Assembly (NCBI RefSeq): GCF_028714775.1
Contig: NZ_JAQTLS010000005.1
Span: forward strand, 62,001-126,000
Length of the DNA: 64,000 nt
Reading direction: 5' to 3'
Source of the DNA: Thiothrix sp.
GTDB taxonomy: Bacteria > Pseudomonadota > Gammaproteobacteria > Thiotrichales > Thiotrichaceae
Shown here: piece by piece, positions 17,128-27,708 of the stretch
How the letters are laid out: each line of letters opens with the position of its first letter
Position numbering within the stretch: the stretch's first letter is position 1
Position numbers and translations under genes: made by a program
The notes under the pieces: model-generated
What the model was told of the DNA's origin: nothing
The model's database searches: none
What the model saw: the letters and a program-made list of their open reading frames with translations, nothing else

Positions 17128-17910
17128 CTAACGGATCAATCCCCGTTGGCTGTTGCGGCAGAAATCCAGCAACAGGGCAATGTCTTGGTGTTCGCCAAAC
17201 TCGGCTTCGATCTTTGCCAACGCATCTGCGGTGGACAGGTGCTGGCGGTAGAGGATACGGTGTGCTTCTTTGATGCGCTGGATGGCTTCTTTGCTGAAAC
17301 CACGGCGTTTCAAGCCTTCCAAATTGATGCTGTGTGGTTCGGCAGGTGCGCCGGAAACCATCGCATACGGTGGTACATCCTTGCTCACCGCAGACCCCAT
17401 GCCAGTAAAAGCATGTTCGCCAATGACGCAAAATTGGTGTACCAGCGTGAAGCCACCGAGGATGACCCAATCACGGATGTCCACATGCCCCGCCAAGGTC
17501 GCATTGTTGGCAAAAATGGTGTTATTGCCGATGATGCAATCGTGCGCAATGTGCACGTAGGCCATGATCCAGTTATCGTCACCAACAACGGTTTTACCCT
17601 TGTCCTGCGCCGTACCACGGTTAAACGTACAGCACTCGCGGATCACATTGCGGTCGCCAATGATCAATTCCGTGGGTTCGCCGTTGAATTTCTTATCCTG
17701 AGGTGCTGCGCCAATCGACGCAAACGGATAAATCTGGTTTTCTGCCCCGATCCGGGTCGGGCCATCAATCACCACGTGTGAAGCGACGCGGCTTCCACGC
17801 CCAATGCTGACATCTGCCCCAATGACCGTATACGCACCGACTTCAACCCCTTCCGCCAATTGTGCTGAAGGGTGAATAATCGCAGTGGGGTGGATCAAAT
17901 CAGCACTCAC
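17128..17910 (-). CDS. lpxA: UDP-N-acetylglucosamine O-acyltransferase
   Basis: First committed acyl transfer of lipid A synthesis, a left-handed beta-helix trimer. Starting at the GTG at 17910 gives 260 residues, matching the family (262 in E. coli). The GTG overlaps the fabZ stop (GTGA). A longer ATG start inside fabZ would add 11 atypical residues and is rejected. Hexapeptide repeats start at HPTAIIHPSAQL. The catalytic histidine lies in AYVHIAHDCIIGNN, and the C-terminal helical cap is present. Confidence 0.96.
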   Translation of the reverse strand: MSADLIHPTAIIHPSAQLAEGVEVGAYTVIGADVSIGRGSRVASHVVIDGPTRIGAENQIYPFASIGAAPQDKKFNGEPTELIIGDRNVIRECCTFNRGTAQDKGKTVVGDDNWIMAYVHIAHDCIIGNNTIFANNATLAGHVDIRDWVILGGFTLVHQFCVIGEHAFTGMGSAVSKDVPPYAMVSGAPAEPHSINLEGLKRRGFSKEAIQRIKEAHRILYRQHLSTADALAKIEAEFGEHQDIALLLDFCRNSQRGLIR

Positions 17911-18365
17911 GCAGATGCTTTCTCTTCTTTTTTCGCCGCGCACATCAGTTCAGCGGAAACTGCCAGCTTACCATTGACCCGTGCTTCGGCATTGAATACC
18001 CACATGATGCCTTTGCGCTTAACCAGTTCAACGTGCATCACCAATTGGTCGCCGGGAACAACCGCTTGCTTGAAACGCGCCTTATCCACCGCCACCAACA
18101 AGTATAGGGTATCGGTTTGCGGCTCTTCACCCATCGTGCGAAAACCCAGCAGCCCGGTCGCTTGCGCCATGGCTTCAATAATCAACACACCGGGCATGAT
18201 CGGCTGGTGCGGAAAGTGCCCATTCACCCACGGCTCATTGACCGTCACGTTTTTGATAGCGGTGAGCGACTTACCGACTTCGTATTCAACAACGCGGTCT
18301 ACCAACAAGAAAGGGTAACGGTGCGGAAGGTAATTTCTAATCTGTTCAACATTCATCGTGCCCAT
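17907..18365 (-). CDS. fabZ: 3-hydroxyacyl-[acyl-carrier-protein] dehydratase
   Basis: Hot-dog fold dehydratase of fatty acid synthesis, 152 residues from the ATG at 18365, which is preceded by GAGG five bases upstream; an in-frame ATG at 18356 is also possible. Diagnostic segments are LPHRYPFLLVDRV, the catalytic histidine in NGHFPHQPIMPG and the glutamate in IIEAMAQATG. It lies 7 bases after lpxD and overlaps lpxA, as usual for the lipid A operon, where it competes with LpxC for hydroxymyristoyl-ACP. Confidence 0.96.
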   Translation of the reverse strand: MGTMNVEQIRNYLPHRYPFLLVDRVVEYEVGKSLTAIKNVTVNEPWVNGHFPHQPIMPGVLIIEAMAQATGLLGFRTMGEEPQTDTLYLLVAVDKARFKQAVVPGDQLVMHVELVKRKGIMWVFNAEARVNGKLAVSAELMCAAKKEEKASA

Positions 18366-18372
18366 AGTCGCC

Positions 18373-19362
18373 TCAATGTGTATCCTTATTCTGTAAATCT
18401 GCCAGTTGCTTTTCAAGCTCAGCCAAACGCCGGGCTAATTTATCCAACTGGTTAAAGCGGGCGGCATTCTTGCGCCAAACAGCGTTTTCCGTCACAGACG
18501 TGCCAGAAGAATAAACCCCCGCTTGGGTAATCGAATGGGAAACCATGCTGGTTCCCGTCACAATCACATGGTCAGTGATGCTTAAATGACCTGCAATTGC
18601 GCACATGCCTGCAATTTGGCAATGACGCCCAATCTGGACGCTGCCTGCCACTGCCGTACAAGCAGCAATGGCGGTGTAATCCCCAATCTGGGTGTTGTGC
18701 CCAATCTGGATGAGATTATCTAATTTCACACCGTTGCCAATCCGGGTGGAACCCAAGGCCGCACGGTCGATAGTGGTATTCGCGCCGATTTCTACGTCAT
18801 CGCCCAATACCACATTGCCAACTTGGGGAATCTTGTACCACATTCCCCGATCTGGCGCAAAACCAAACCCGTCCGCACCCAATACTGCCCCGGAATGGAT
18901 GATGCAACGCTGCCCCACTTGGGTGTTGTAGCCCAAGGTTACATTGGGGTAAATGCAGGTATCCGCCCCAATTTGGCAGCCCGCTCCCAACACACAACCC
19001 GCACCAATGCTAACCCCTTCGCCCAACACCACATCGTCAGCAATCACCGCCGTCGGATGCACACCCGCCGCTGGACGGGTAGTAGGATAAAACAAGGTAA
19101 CAACTTTGGCGTAAGCAAGATAAGGGTCAGGATTAACGAGACAATGCCCAGAATAATCAGCGGCTAAATCAGGCGGAAGGATTAAAGCACCCGCTTGGCT
19201 TGATTGCAGGTAATGGCGGAATTTACCACCCCGGATATAACTAATATCACTTGCCTGTGCCTGCTCAATAGAAGCAACCGCATAACAGCGGAACCCGCTA
19301 TCCCCCTGTAAACGGGAACCCGTGTGCTCAGCCAGTTCTGCTAATGAAAAACCAGTATCCAT
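18373..19362 (-). CDS. lpxD: UDP-3-O-(3-hydroxymyristoyl)glucosamine N-acyltransferase
   Basis: Third lipid A enzyme, 329 residues. An N-terminal uridine-binding domain (about 1-100) is followed by a left-handed beta-helix of hexapeptide repeats ([19 protein letters not shown] and onward). The active-site histidine region is [12 protein letters not shown]. The C-terminus carries a charged helix ([14 protein letters not shown]) that packs against acyl-carrier protein in the family. It follows skp by 6 bases. Confidence 0.96.
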   Translation of the reverse strand: MDTGFSLAELAEHTGSRLQGDSGFRCYAVASIEQAQASDISYIRGGKFRHYLQSSQAGALILPPDLAADYSGHCLVNPDPYLAYAKVVTLFYPTTRPAAGVHPTAVIADDVVLGEGVSIGAGCVLGAGCQIGADTCIYPNVTLGYNTQVGQRCIIHSGAVLGADGFGFAPDRGMWYKIPQVGNVVLGDDVEIGANTTIDRAALGSTRIGNGVKLDNLIQIGHNTQIGDYTAIAACTAVAGSVQIGRHCQIAGMCAIAGHLSITDHVIVTGTSMVSHSITQAGVYSSGTSVTENAVWRKNAARFNQLDKLARRLAELEKQLADLQNKDTH

Positions 19363-19368
19363 GCTGTG

Positions 19369-19974
19369 CTATTCCTTTGCTTTGGAATCAGGGGAAACAG
19401 CCGCTTTTTCTGCTTGGAACTTCTGCTCCAGATGCTGCATGACTTTCGCGGTTATATCCCCCCGGTCGCTGGCAACGATGTAATCACTTTCGCGCAACAC
19501 CACATCAATCTGTTCCTGTTCGCGGACTTCCCCAATCGCTTGGACAATCTGCGTCTGCAAGTTATCGACCGCCGTATCACGGGCGGTACGCACTTCTTCA
19601 CGAAAATCTTCCAGTGCTCGGGTATTTTTGCGTTTACGGTCACGTAATTCACGCTGTTGCTGCAACTTTTCCTCTTCGGAAATACTGCCTGCTTCAAGGC
19701 GCACAGCGAGTTCTTCCTCCGCTTGCTGAATCGCCTGTTGTTCCTTGTTCAAGCCCTCTTCCCTCGTCACAAAAGCTGCCTTGAGCTTGTCATTGGCAGC
19801 TTTTGATTGCGGGGAACTTTCCAACAAGGTAGAAACATTCACAATCGCCAGACGAAAAGGCCGGGCGGCATCATCTGCCAACGCCATAGACGCCCCTAAC
19901 AGCGCTAGCACGGCAAACAAAAGCCTACTAACCCACCGATTTCCAACTCGCTCACTCAATCCGTTAGCACTCAT
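19369..19974 (-). CDS. skp: OmpH/Skp family periplasmic chaperone
   Basis: Protein of 201 residues with an N-terminal signal segment (RLLFAVLALLGASMALA). The mature start FRLAIVNVSTLLESSP corresponds to the trimerisation strand of Skp, followed by a long highly charged coiled-coil hairpin (about 60-150) and a final DVVLRESDYIVASDRGDIT strand. It holds unfolded outer-membrane proteins in the periplasm. Located directly after bamA and before lpxD, the standard position. Confidence 0.93.
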   Translation of the reverse strand: MSANGLSERVGNRWVSRLLFAVLALLGASMALADDAARPFRLAIVNVSTLLESSPQSKAANDKLKAAFVTREEGLNKEQQAIQQAEEELAVRLEAGSISEEEKLQQQRELRDRKRKNTRALEDFREEVRTARDTAVDNLQTQIVQAIGEVREQEQIDVVLRESDYIVASDRGDITAKVMQHLEQKFQAEKAAVSPDSKAKE

Positions 19975-19979
19975 GGGAA

Positions 19980-22271
19980 TTAGAAAGATGCCCCGATGCT
20001 GAACTGTACCGATTGTTTCTTATCCCCTTCCTTGGACTTTATCGGCCTAGCATAACTGATTTCAAACGGGCCAATAGGAGACAACCAAACAGCGCCAATC
20101 CCTGCTGAAGCACGCAGCCCCGGCGACAGCGTTGTGCCTTTATCTTTGGAAAGCTTACCTGCATCGACGAAGGTACTCATTTTCAGACCCTTGACATCTT
20201 CTGCGAACGGGACTGGGAATTGGAGTTCAGCCGAAGCTGTTGCCATTGAATCACCACCCGTTGGATCGCCGTTGGAATCGCGTGCACCAACGCTGTTGTC
20301 TTCAAAACCACGCACAGAACCGATGCCACCCACGTAATATTTATCGAAAAACGGGACTTCCGTAGTCTTACCGGAGGCTTTAGCAACACCCGCTTTCCCT
20401 TTGACCGCAAACGTTACATTGTCATTGATTGGCACATAAAGCGCACCGTTATAACTCAACTTTTGGTACTGCAACTTGCTGCCGGGAGCGGTTGCTTGCA
20501 GGGACACACGATGGTGCTGCCCATCAGTCGGGAAAATGGTGCGGTTGCGAGTATCATGGACGTAACTGACCGTAACCGGAACCTGCGTATAGCTAGCTCC
20601 ATTCGCCGTAATATAATTTTGGATTTCTGTGGATGGCGTAGTACCCAGCACAATTTTGCGCTTTTCAGCACCCACACTGGCATATACCGAGTCATTTTCA
20701 CTTAACGGCACAGTGTAATTTACATTAGCGCCGTAACGGTTTGATGCATAGCTGGAAATACTGGCTTTCTGGGCATCGTACTTATTGTAATAAACCCCAA
20801 AACCACGGCTGATGCCATCTGGCGTGTAATATGGGTTGGTATAGTTAATGCTGTAGTTCTTATTGACCTTACTGTTATCAACATTCACATCCATCTGCTT
20901 GCCTGAACCCATGAAATTTTCTTGGTTCAGGTTGATGTTGAACAACATACCTTCGGATTGGGAATAACCTGCACCCACCCGGAACTGGTTGGAAGAGCGT
21001 TCCTTAACCGTTACGATCAGGTCAAGCTGGTCGTCCGCTCCGGCAACTGGTTCGGCTTCAATGGTCGCTTCCTCAACGTAAGGCAAGCGCTCCAGACGGG
21101 TTTTGGAACGTTCCACCTGTTCTTTGGAGAACTGGGAGCTTTCCAATTGGCGCAGCTCACGGCGATAAACTTCGTCTTTGGTACGGTTGTTACCCCGGAT
21201 GTCGATACGGCGGACGTACATACGCCGTCCTGCATCCGCTTCCAAGGTGATGCCGACTTGCTTGTTGGCTTCGTCAAATTCTGGTGTAGCCTTGATTTTA
21301 GCGGCGGCAAAACCTTGGGAACCCAATTTGCTTTCCAGATTCTTGCGGGTTTCTTCCAAATTTTTCTGGGAGAACACTTGGCCTTGACGGATTTTGATGG
21401 ACTCTGCCAATTGCTTCTGTGTCAAGCCAGACCCTTCGGCAACATTGACATCACTGATCTGATAACGCTCACCTTCATTCACCCCGACTGTGACAAAAAG
21501 GTCTTTTTTGTCAGGTGACATCGTTACATCGGTGGAGGTAATCTGGAAATTCAAGTAACCACGGTCGCGGTAGAAAGAACTCAGTTTTTCCAAGTCGCCA
21601 ACCAGCTTTTCTTTGGAATATTTATCGCGGCTGCTCAGGAATGGGATCGAAAGCGCACCGCGTGGGCCAGATTCAAATTGGTTCAGCAAGACAGACTCAG
21701 GGAATGCTTGGTTGCCAACAATTTTGACACTCTTGATGCGGGTTGGCGCGCCTTCGTGGACATTGATATTGACAGCTACGCGGCTACGCAGCAGCGGCTC
21801 AATGGTTGTTTCAACCGTTGCACCGTAATACCCCATAGCCCGGTACTGTTCTTCCAATTCTTGCTGGATTCCCAACAGCGCGGCTTTGTCGAGGGTATCA
21901 CCCTTGCCGACATTGCGCAGTTTCAGGACTTCCATCAACTTGGCAGTCTCAATCTTGCGGTTGCCTTTGATATTGATCTCGCCGATGGCAGGACGCTCAA
22001 CCACATTGACGATGAGCACATCGCCACGACGACCCATTTTCACATCTTCAAACAGGCCAGTATCAAACAGCGCTTTAATCGCATTCGAGGACTGTGCATC
22101 ATCAAACTGTTGACCAACACGGGCGGGCAGGTAATTGAGCACTGTACCGGCTGGAACGCGCTCCAAACCGTTAACCTCAATATCACGCACCACAAAGGCG
22201 GCTGCCCACGAGGTCTGGCTCAAGACCACCAAACAGCTTGCAATAGATAAACCAAGTGTCTGTTTTTTCAT
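19980..22271 (-). CDS. bamA: Outer membrane protein assembly factor BamA
   Basis: Protein of 763 residues: signal peptide (1-23), five POTRA domains (about 24-420, starting FVVRDIEVNGLERVP), and a 16-strand outer-membrane barrel ending in SVQFSIGASF with the terminal aromatic residue. The conserved lid-loop motif VRGF is visible in GGIGSVRGFEDNSVG. It inserts beta-barrel proteins into the outer membrane with the other Bam subunits. It lies 2 bases after rseP in the conserved envelope operon. Confidence 0.97.
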   Translation of the reverse strand: MKKQTLGLSIASCLVVLSQTSWAAAFVVRDIEVNGLERVPAGTVLNYLPARVGQQFDDAQSSNAIKALFDTGLFEDVKMGRRGDVLIVNVVERPAIGEINIKGNRKIETAKLMEVLKLRNVGKGDTLDKAALLGIQQELEEQYRAMGYYGATVETTIEPLLRSRVAVNINVHEGAPTRIKSVKIVGNQAFPESVLLNQFESGPRGALSIPFLSSRDKYSKEKLVGDLEKLSSFYRDRGYLNFQITSTDVTMSPDKKDLFVTVGVNEGERYQISDVNVAEGSGLTQKQLAESIKIRQGQVFSQKNLEETRKNLESKLGSQGFAAAKIKATPEFDEANKQVGITLEADAGRRMYVRRIDIRGNNRTKDEVYRRELRQLESSQFSKEQVERSKTRLERLPYVEEATIEAEPVAGADDQLDLIVTVKERSSNQFRVGAGYSQSEGMLFNINLNQENFMGSGKQMDVNVDNSKVNKNYSINYTNPYYTPDGISRGFGVYYNKYDAQKASISSYASNRYGANVNYTVPLSENDSVYASVGAEKRKIVLGTTPSTEIQNYITANGASYTQVPVTVSYVHDTRNRTIFPTDGQHHRVSLQATAPGSKLQYQKLSYNGALYVPINDNVTFAVKGKAGVAKASGKTTEVPFFDKYYVGGIGSVRGFEDNSVGARDSNGDPTGGDSMATASAELQFPVPFAEDVKGLKMSTFVDAGKLSKDKGTTLSPGLRASAGIGAVWLSPIGPFEISYARPIKSKEGDKKQSVQFSIGASF

Positions 22272-22273
22272 AA

Positions 22274-23647
22274 TTAATTCATCAACCGCATGAAATCGTT
22301 ATACAAAGCAAGCATCATTAACCCAGCAATGAGTGCTATCCCTACCCGGAAACCGGCAGCTTCTACCTCAGCCGAAACGGGGCTACCTTTAACCAGTTCA
22401 ATCAAGTAATACAGTAAGTGCCCGCCATCCAGCATCGGTACTGGCATCAGGTTTAACACCCCCAGACTGATACTGACAATTGCGAGAAATCCCAAAAAGG
22501 GGACTAAACCAATGGATGCACTTGCCCCCGCAAACTGGGCAATCGTCACTGGCCCGCTGACATTCTTCAGCGCAACTTCGCCCGTGAGCATACGCCCCAT
22601 CAGTTTCAAAGTCACGACAGACATCTGTTTGGTTTTAATAAGCCCTTGCCACACCGCTTCTAAGGGCGAGTAACTTTGGGTAAACGTCAAGCGCTCACGG
22701 TCAGCTTCGGCCATGTACGAAGCCACCCCCGCACCGATACTACCAACCGATTCGCCATCAACCACTTTGGTTTCGGGGGTAACACTCAGTGTAAGCGTGT
22801 CATCACCGCGTTTTACTTGCAGGCCAACAGGTTTCCCCAAATGCTGGCGGACATAAGCAATAAAGTGTTGGACGTTATCCAAATCATTGCCATCAACGGA
22901 TAGAATTTTATCCTTAGCCTGCAAACCTGCACGTTCCGCTGCTGAACCAGCAAGAATATTGCTAATCCCAACGCCATGCACCCATAACGACAGACCGACC
23001 TTATCGAGGAAACCTGATTCATCCTTGAACATGGGTTTATCCCCCATCTCCAAAGTGCGTACCGTCTCACCGCCCTCGTTCGTCGTGACCCCAATATCAA
23101 GTTTGGTGGATTTCAAGTAATCCTCCACCAACAACATATTAACGTCAGCCCACGAATCGACCGGCGTACCGTTGATGGAGTTTATTTTGTCACCGAGTTG
23201 GAATCCGGCAATGGCGGCAGGCGAATCATTGCGCACTTCCACCACAGGGTAAGAAGCTTCCACGCCCAACAGGTACGTCAGGGTATAAACGGCAATCGCT
23301 AACAGAAAATTAGCCAGTGGCCCGGCAAAGACAATCGCGGCACGTTTCCACAGCTTTTGGCGGTTGAATGCCCGTGGCAATTCCTCTTCAGGTATTTGAG
23401 CGCCTTCCTCGCATTCGCGCTCATCCAGCATTTTGACATAGCCGCCCAGTGGCAAGGCAGAGAGTACATATTCTACCTTGTCAGCATCGCTAGAAACGCG
23501 ACGCCACAACGGCTTGCCGAAGCCAATGGAAAAACGCAATACCTTGACGCCGAGTTTGCGGGCAACCCAATAGTGCCCGAATTCGTGTACTGTAACCAGC
23601 ACACCAATCGTGACAAGAAACGCGGGGATGATAATAAGCAAACTCAT
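22274..23647 (-). CDS. rseP: RIP metalloprotease RseP (site-2 protease)
   Basis: Inner-membrane zinc protease of 457 residues that cleaves RseA-like anti-sigma factors within the membrane. The zinc motif VHEFGHY is near residue 21. A second metal ligand lies in NLMPVPMLDGGHLL near the C-terminus. Two PDZ domains lie between (YPVVEVRNDSPAAIAGFQLG, and the later GSAAERAGLQAKDKI). Four hydrophobic membrane helices are visible. Gene order dxr-rseP-bamA is conserved in gammaproteobacteria. Confidence 0.96.
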   Translation of the reverse strand: MSLLIIIPAFLVTIGVLVTVHEFGHYWVARKLGVKVLRFSIGFGKPLWRRVSSDADKVEYVLSALPLGGYVKMLDERECEEGAQIPEEELPRAFNRQKLWKRAAIVFAGPLANFLLAIAVYTLTYLLGVEASYPVVEVRNDSPAAIAGFQLGDKINSINGTPVDSWADVNMLLVEDYLKSTKLDIGVTTNEGGETVRTLEMGDKPMFKDESGFLDKVGLSLWVHGVGISNILAGSAAERAGLQAKDKILSVDGNDLDNVQHFIAYVRQHLGKPVGLQVKRGDDTLTLSVTPETKVVDGESVGSIGAGVASYMAEADRERLTFTQSYSPLEAVWQGLIKTKQMSVVTLKLMGRMLTGEVALKNVSGPVTIAQFAGASASIGLVPFLGFLAIVSISLGVLNLMPVPMLDGGHLLYYLIELVKGSPVSAEVEAAGFRVGIALIAGLMMLALYNDFMRLMN

Positions 23648-23650
23648 GAT

Positions 23651-24847
23651 TCAGTGCATTTTCTTATTTTTGATCCAAGATAGTGAATGGCTACGGCTTT
23701 CCCCATCCTGAACAATAATATCCTCTAGGTTCATCGGTGTGCCTGCGGATGCTTGCTGCATCACATGCCCCACGAGCACTGGAATATCGGTGAAACCGAT
23801 CTCCCGTTTGAGAAAGGCTTTCACCGCTTCCTCATTGGCTGCATTCAGGGCAATCGTGGCATAGCCCCCTTGCGCATGGGCTGCATAAGCCAGTTGCAAA
23901 CAAGGGAAACGCTCCACATCCGGGCGTTCAAAATCCAACCGTGCGGTCGCAAACAAATCCAGCGGAGCGACACCCGACACCAAACGTTCAGGCCACCCCA
24001 GCGCGTAAGCAATCGGGGTACGCATGTCCGGGTTGCCCAATTGCGCCAGCACAGAACCATCATTATAGGACACCATTGAATGGATTGTACTTTGCGGATG
24101 TACTACCACTTCCACCCGTTCGGCAGGCAGGCCAAATAGCCAGCAAGCCTCAATCACTTCCAGCCCCTTATTCATCAAGGTGGCTGAATCGACGGAAATT
24201 TTTTGCCCCATCGACCAGTTGGGATGCGCAACTGCCTGTTCCGGGGTAACAGCCTGCAAGTCGCTGGCAGGCCATAGGCGGAAAGGGCCACCGGAAGCGG
24301 TCAGCAGGATTTTTTCAATCCCATCCCGTGCGCTGTGTGTAGCGGCAGCGAAAGAAGCTGGCAGGCACTGGAAAATGGCATTGTGTTCGCTGTCGATGGG
24401 CAACAGTTCTGCACCGTGTTCACGCACCGCATCCATGAACAACTGCCCGGACATTACCAGCGCCTCTTTGTTCGCCAGCATCACGCGCTTGCCTGCCCGT
24501 GCAGCAGCCAACGAAGGCAATAAACCTGCCGCACCGACAATCGCCGCCATTACGTAATCAGTTTGCGGATGGCTGGCAACCATCTCCAACGCTTGCGCAC
24601 CAGCCAACACTTCCGTTTCGCTGCCCGCTTCCCGCAGGCGCTTTGCCAGCGATTCTGCTGCCACTGGCTCGACCATCACGGCATAACGGGGGTGGAATTG
24701 CAGGCACTGCCCTAACAGGCGTTCGACATTATGATTGGCGGTTAAGGCAAAAACGTGGAAACGTTCAGGGTGACGGGCAAGCACATCCAGCGTACTGACC
24801 CCGATGCTGCCACTCGAACCCAGTACGGTAATGCCTTTGGAAACCAT
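23651..24847 (-). CDS. dxr: 1-deoxy-D-xylulose 5-phosphate reductoisomerase
   Basis: NADPH-dependent second enzyme of the methylerythritol phosphate isoprenoid pathway. The ATG at 24847, preceded by GAGG, gives 398 residues. Alternative ATGs at 24859 (ATGA overlap with cdsA) and 24868 would add a few residues. Motifs are the nucleotide-binding [23 protein letters not shown], the acidic metal site [13 protein letters not shown], and ASGGPFR. It connects functionally to uppS upstream, which uses isoprenoid products. Confidence 0.95.
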   Translation of the reverse strand: MVSKGITVLGSSGSIGVSTLDVLARHPERFHVFALTANHNVERLLGQCLQFHPRYAVMVEPVAAESLAKRLREAGSETEVLAGAQALEMVASHPQTDYVMAAIVGAAGLLPSLAAARAGKRVMLANKEALVMSGQLFMDAVREHGAELLPIDSEHNAIFQCLPASFAAATHSARDGIEKILLTASGGPFRLWPASDLQAVTPEQAVAHPNWSMGQKISVDSATLMNKGLEVIEACWLFGLPAERVEVVVHPQSTIHSMVSYNDGSVLAQLGNPDMRTPIAYALGWPERLVSGVAPLDLFATARLDFERPDVERFPCLQLAYAAHAQGGYATIALNAANEEAVKAFLKREIGFTDIPVLVGHVMQQASAGTPMNLEDIIVQDGESRSHSLSWIKNKKMH

Positions 24848-24855
24848 TGCAGACC

Positions 24856-25659
24856 TCATCTCAGCCACAGCAGGCCAAGGGTGAAAATCGGTGCGGCAGC
24901 TAACATACTGTCAACGCGATCCAATATGCCGCCGTGACCGGGGAGGATTTTACCGCTGTCTTTAACCCCCGCTTCGCGCTTGAGCAGGCTTTCAAACAAA
25001 TCACCCGCCACCGACATCAATACCACGAACAGCGACAGGATCATGAAATGGACTTCCTTACCCTGCGGTAACGGCAACCAGAAAGCAGACAACCCTGCCC
25101 AAACCGCAGTTGCCACCACCGCGCCTGACAAACCCTCACGTGATTTGCCGGGGCTGAGCGCAGGCGCGAGCTTGGTCTTACCCAATTTACGCCCGGTGAA
25201 ATACGCCGCCGTATCCGCCAAGGCCACCAGCGAAATCAGGTACAGCACGTAACGGTAATCCATCGCGTGCAGCTTAAACAGCGCAAACCACGCAGGCAAC
25301 AATACGAAAATGCCTAATATCCGCATCTGTAAGGAGTGCTGCTTGTAAAAACCTTGGGGGTTCGGGTAGTACCACAAAGCCACCAGCGCCATTGCCCACA
25401 CTGGCACACTTACCCACAACACCGCCACCGTAGGTAAGGGCAAAAACACCAGCGGAACCGATGCCATCAGGATCATCATGGTTCCCATCATGCGCTTTTC
25501 TGGCAGGTAACAGCCGGTCAAACCTGCCCATTCCCATGCACCTAAGCCGACGATGAACATCATGGAAAACAGCGCAAATAATTCGGTGGGTAGGAAACGA
25601 ATCCCCGCGAAGATCAGTGCAATCAGCACCAGCCCCGTAATCACCCGTTGTTTAAGCAT
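24856..25659 (-). CDS. cdsA: Phosphatidate cytidylyltransferase
   Basis: Inner-membrane enzyme of 267 residues making CDP-diacylglycerol. About eight hydrophobic helices. The C-terminal signature [18 protein letters not shown], followed by DRVDS, carries the metal-binding lysine, aspartate and histidine residues. It overlaps the end of uppS by 8 bases and overlaps or abuts dxr, in the usual operon order. Confidence 0.95.
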   Translation of the reverse strand: MLKQRVITGLVLIALIFAGIRFLPTELFALFSMMFIVGLGAWEWAGLTGCYLPEKRMMGTMMILMASVPLVFLPLPTVAVLWVSVPVWAMALVALWYYPNPQGFYKQHSLQMRILGIFVLLPAWFALFKLHAMDYRYVLYLISLVALADTAAYFTGRKLGKTKLAPALSPGKSREGLSGAVVATAVWAGLSAFWLPLPQGKEVHFMILSLFVVLMSVAGDLFESLLKREAGVKDSGKILPGHGGILDRVDSMLAAAPIFTLGLLWLR

Positions 25660-26380
25660 TTTTCGCCCCTGATACTTGATCGCCTGTCATTCCGAAACGC
25701 CGCTGACGCCTAGCAAAATCGGCAAACGCTGTTTGCAGGCTAGCTTCATCGAATTCCGGCCATAATGTATCCGTGAAATACAACTCGGCATACGCCAGTT
25801 GCCACATCAGGAAATTGCTGATGCGCCGTTCCCCACCTGTACGGATGAACAAGTCAGGCGTTGGCACATCACCCGTTGAAAGTGCCGCATCAAACCGCGC
25901 CTCATCCATATCCGCCAAGGCCAGCTCACCGCTTACCACCTGCGCTGCCAGTGTTTGCGCAGCTTGGAGGATGTCCCAACGCCCACCGTAATTGGCGGCA
26001 ATCAGCAAACGCATCCCCCCACAAGCGGCGGTCATCCCCTCCACTTGGGCAATCTTGTCTTGAAGCTCGGTGGAAAAAGCACTGCGGTCTCCGATGAACT
26101 GCATCCGCACCTGATGGCGTTGCAAGGCCGCTGCTTCACGTTCCAGCGCGGAAACAAACAGCGACATCAGGCCACTGACCTCATCTTCTGGGCGCTTCCA
26201 GTTTTCACTGCTGAACGCAAACAGGGTCAAGCATTCGACCCCGGCATCGCTGCACGCACGGATAACCTTGCGGGCAGATTCCACCCCCCGATGATGCCCC
26301 ATCAAGCGGGGCAAAAAGCGTGCTTTCGCCCAGCGCCCGTTTCCATCCATCACAATGGCAACATGCCGGGGAACAGTCAT
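25652..26380 (-). CDS. uppS: Undecaprenyl diphosphate synthase
   Basis: Cis-prenyltransferase of 242 residues that makes the C55 carrier for peptidoglycan and O-antigen. The catalytic aspartate motif is IVMDGNGRWAK at the N-terminus. The C-terminal pyrophosphate site is IRTGGERRISNFLMWQ, followed by AELYFTDTLWPEF. The start codon shares one base with the frr stop (TGATG). Confidence 0.96.
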   Translation of the reverse strand: MTVPRHVAIVMDGNGRWAKARFLPRLMGHHRGVESARKVIRACSDAGVECLTLFAFSSENWKRPEDEVSGLMSLFVSALEREAAALQRHQVRMQFIGDRSAFSTELQDKIAQVEGMTAACGGMRLLIAANYGGRWDILQAAQTLAAQVVSGELALADMDEARFDAALSTGDVPTPDLFIRTGGERRISNFLMWQLAYAELYFTDTLWPEFDEASLQTAFADFARRQRRFGMTGDQVSGAKNA

Positions 26381-26937
26381 CAGACCTCCATCAATTCTTT
26401 TTCTTTCTTCTCTAGCACTGTTTCCACTTCCTTGATGTAGTGGTCAGTCAGCTTCTGGATGTCGTCAGCAGCTTTGCGCTCTTCGTCTTCGGAAATGTCT
26501 TTCTCTTTCAGCAATGCCTTGAAATCGGAATTGGCATCGCGGCGGATATTGCGGATCGCAACCCGCGCACCTTCGGCTTCACCTTTAACCACTTTCACCA
26601 AATCGCGGCGGCGCTCTTCGGTCAATGCAGGCAAAGGTACACGGATAGTATTGCCGTCATTGGATGGGTTCAAACCCAGATTGGAAGTCAGGATAGCCTT
26701 CTCAATCTTGCCCGCCATCGGCTTTTCCCACGGCGTCACTTTCAGGGTACGTGCATCTTCCGTACCGATATTGGCTACTTGGCTCAACGGCACTTCAGAA
26801 CCGTAGTAGTCCACCGTGATTTGATCCAACAAGCTCGGATGTGCACGGCCTGTACGGATTTTCGTTAAATCGTTGCGCAGGGACTCAATACTTTTCTGCA
26901 TCCGCTGCTCTGCATCTTTTTTAATGTCTGCAATCAT
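26380..26937 (-). CDS. frr: Ribosome recycling factor
   Basis: Protein of 185 residues (family 185). It begins [19 protein letters not shown] and contains [29 protein letters not shown] and the three-helix-bundle C-terminal half. With EF-G it splits post-termination ribosomes. Four bases separate it from pyrH, the conserved order. Confidence 0.97.
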   Translation of the reverse strand: MIADIKKDAEQRMQKSIESLRNDLTKIRTGRAHPSLLDQITVDYYGSEVPLSQVANIGTEDARTLKVTPWEKPMAGKIEKAILTSNLGLNPSNDGNTIRVPLPALTEERRRDLVKVVKGEAEGARVAIRNIRRDANSDFKALLKEKDISEDEERKAADDIQKLTDHYIKEVETVLEKKEKELMEV

Positions 26938-26941
26938 TTAT

Positions 26942-27676
26942 TCAAACCTCAACCAAAGTTCCAACCGCTTCACCGCCTACAATGGCAGCAAGCGCACCCG
27001 GTGCGAACATATCGAACACACCCAAGGTAAGTTTATTATCACGGCACATCACCATGGCCGTTAAGTCCATCACACCCAACTGACGTTGGATAGCATCGTC
27101 GAAGGATAACCGATCAAAGCGTTTCGCATCAGGATTTTTTTTCGGATCAGCATCATAAATGCCGTCCACTTTAGTGGCCTTCAGCAATAAATCGCATTGC
27201 AATTCCACCCCGCGCAAACTGGCGGCGGTGTCGGTGGTGAAAAACGGGTTGCCGCTGCCTGCCGCGCAGATGACTATATCGCCTTGTACCAGATAACGGC
27301 GGGCTTGGTGGGCGGAATAGCGTTCGCCGACCTGATCAATCCCCAGCGCGGTCAGCACCCGGCAGTTGCCGCCGAGTTTCTCGATAGCGTCTTGCATCGC
27401 CAGCGAATTCATTACGGTTGCCAGCATCCCCATTTGGTCGCCACGCACCCGATCCATGCCTTTTTCCGCCAAACCCGCGCCACGGAACAGGTTGCCACCA
27501 CCGATCACCACGGCAACTTGTACGCCAGAACGTTGCAATGCCAGTGTTTCGCTAGCCACACGGTAGAGGATTTCAGGGTCAATGCCGGAGTCTTGCTTGC
27601 CTAACAGGGCTTCACCACTGAGCTTCAGCAGGATGCGGCGGAAACGGGGTTCGGGGCTGGAAGGTGTCGCTGACAT
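26942..27676 (-). CDS. pyrH: UMP kinase
   Basis: Hexameric bacterial UMP kinase, 244 residues from the ATG at 27676, with an AGG-containing ribosome site upstream. Motifs are ILLKLSGEALLG, VIGGGNLFRGAGL and a nucleotide segment LLKATKVDGIYDADP. In most proteobacteria pyrH follows tsf in one operon. Here an island of about 7.8 kb on the opposite strand lies between them, and a separate promoter-like sequence stands just upstream. Confidence 0.96.
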   Translation of the reverse strand: MSATPSSPEPRFRRILLKLSGEALLGKQDSGIDPEILYRVASETLALQRSGVQVAVVIGGGNLFRGAGLAEKGMDRVRGDQMGMLATVMNSLAMQDAIEKLGGNCRVLTALGIDQVGERYSAHQARRYLVQGDIVICAAGSGNPFFTTDTAASLRGVELQCDLLLKATKVDGIYDADPKKNPDAKRFDRLSFDDAIQRQLGVMDLTAMVMCRDNKLTLGVFDMFAPGALAAIVGGEAVGTLVEV

Positions 27677-27708
27677 GGATTCGCCTACGCTTATTAAAAT
27701 TGGGTGCA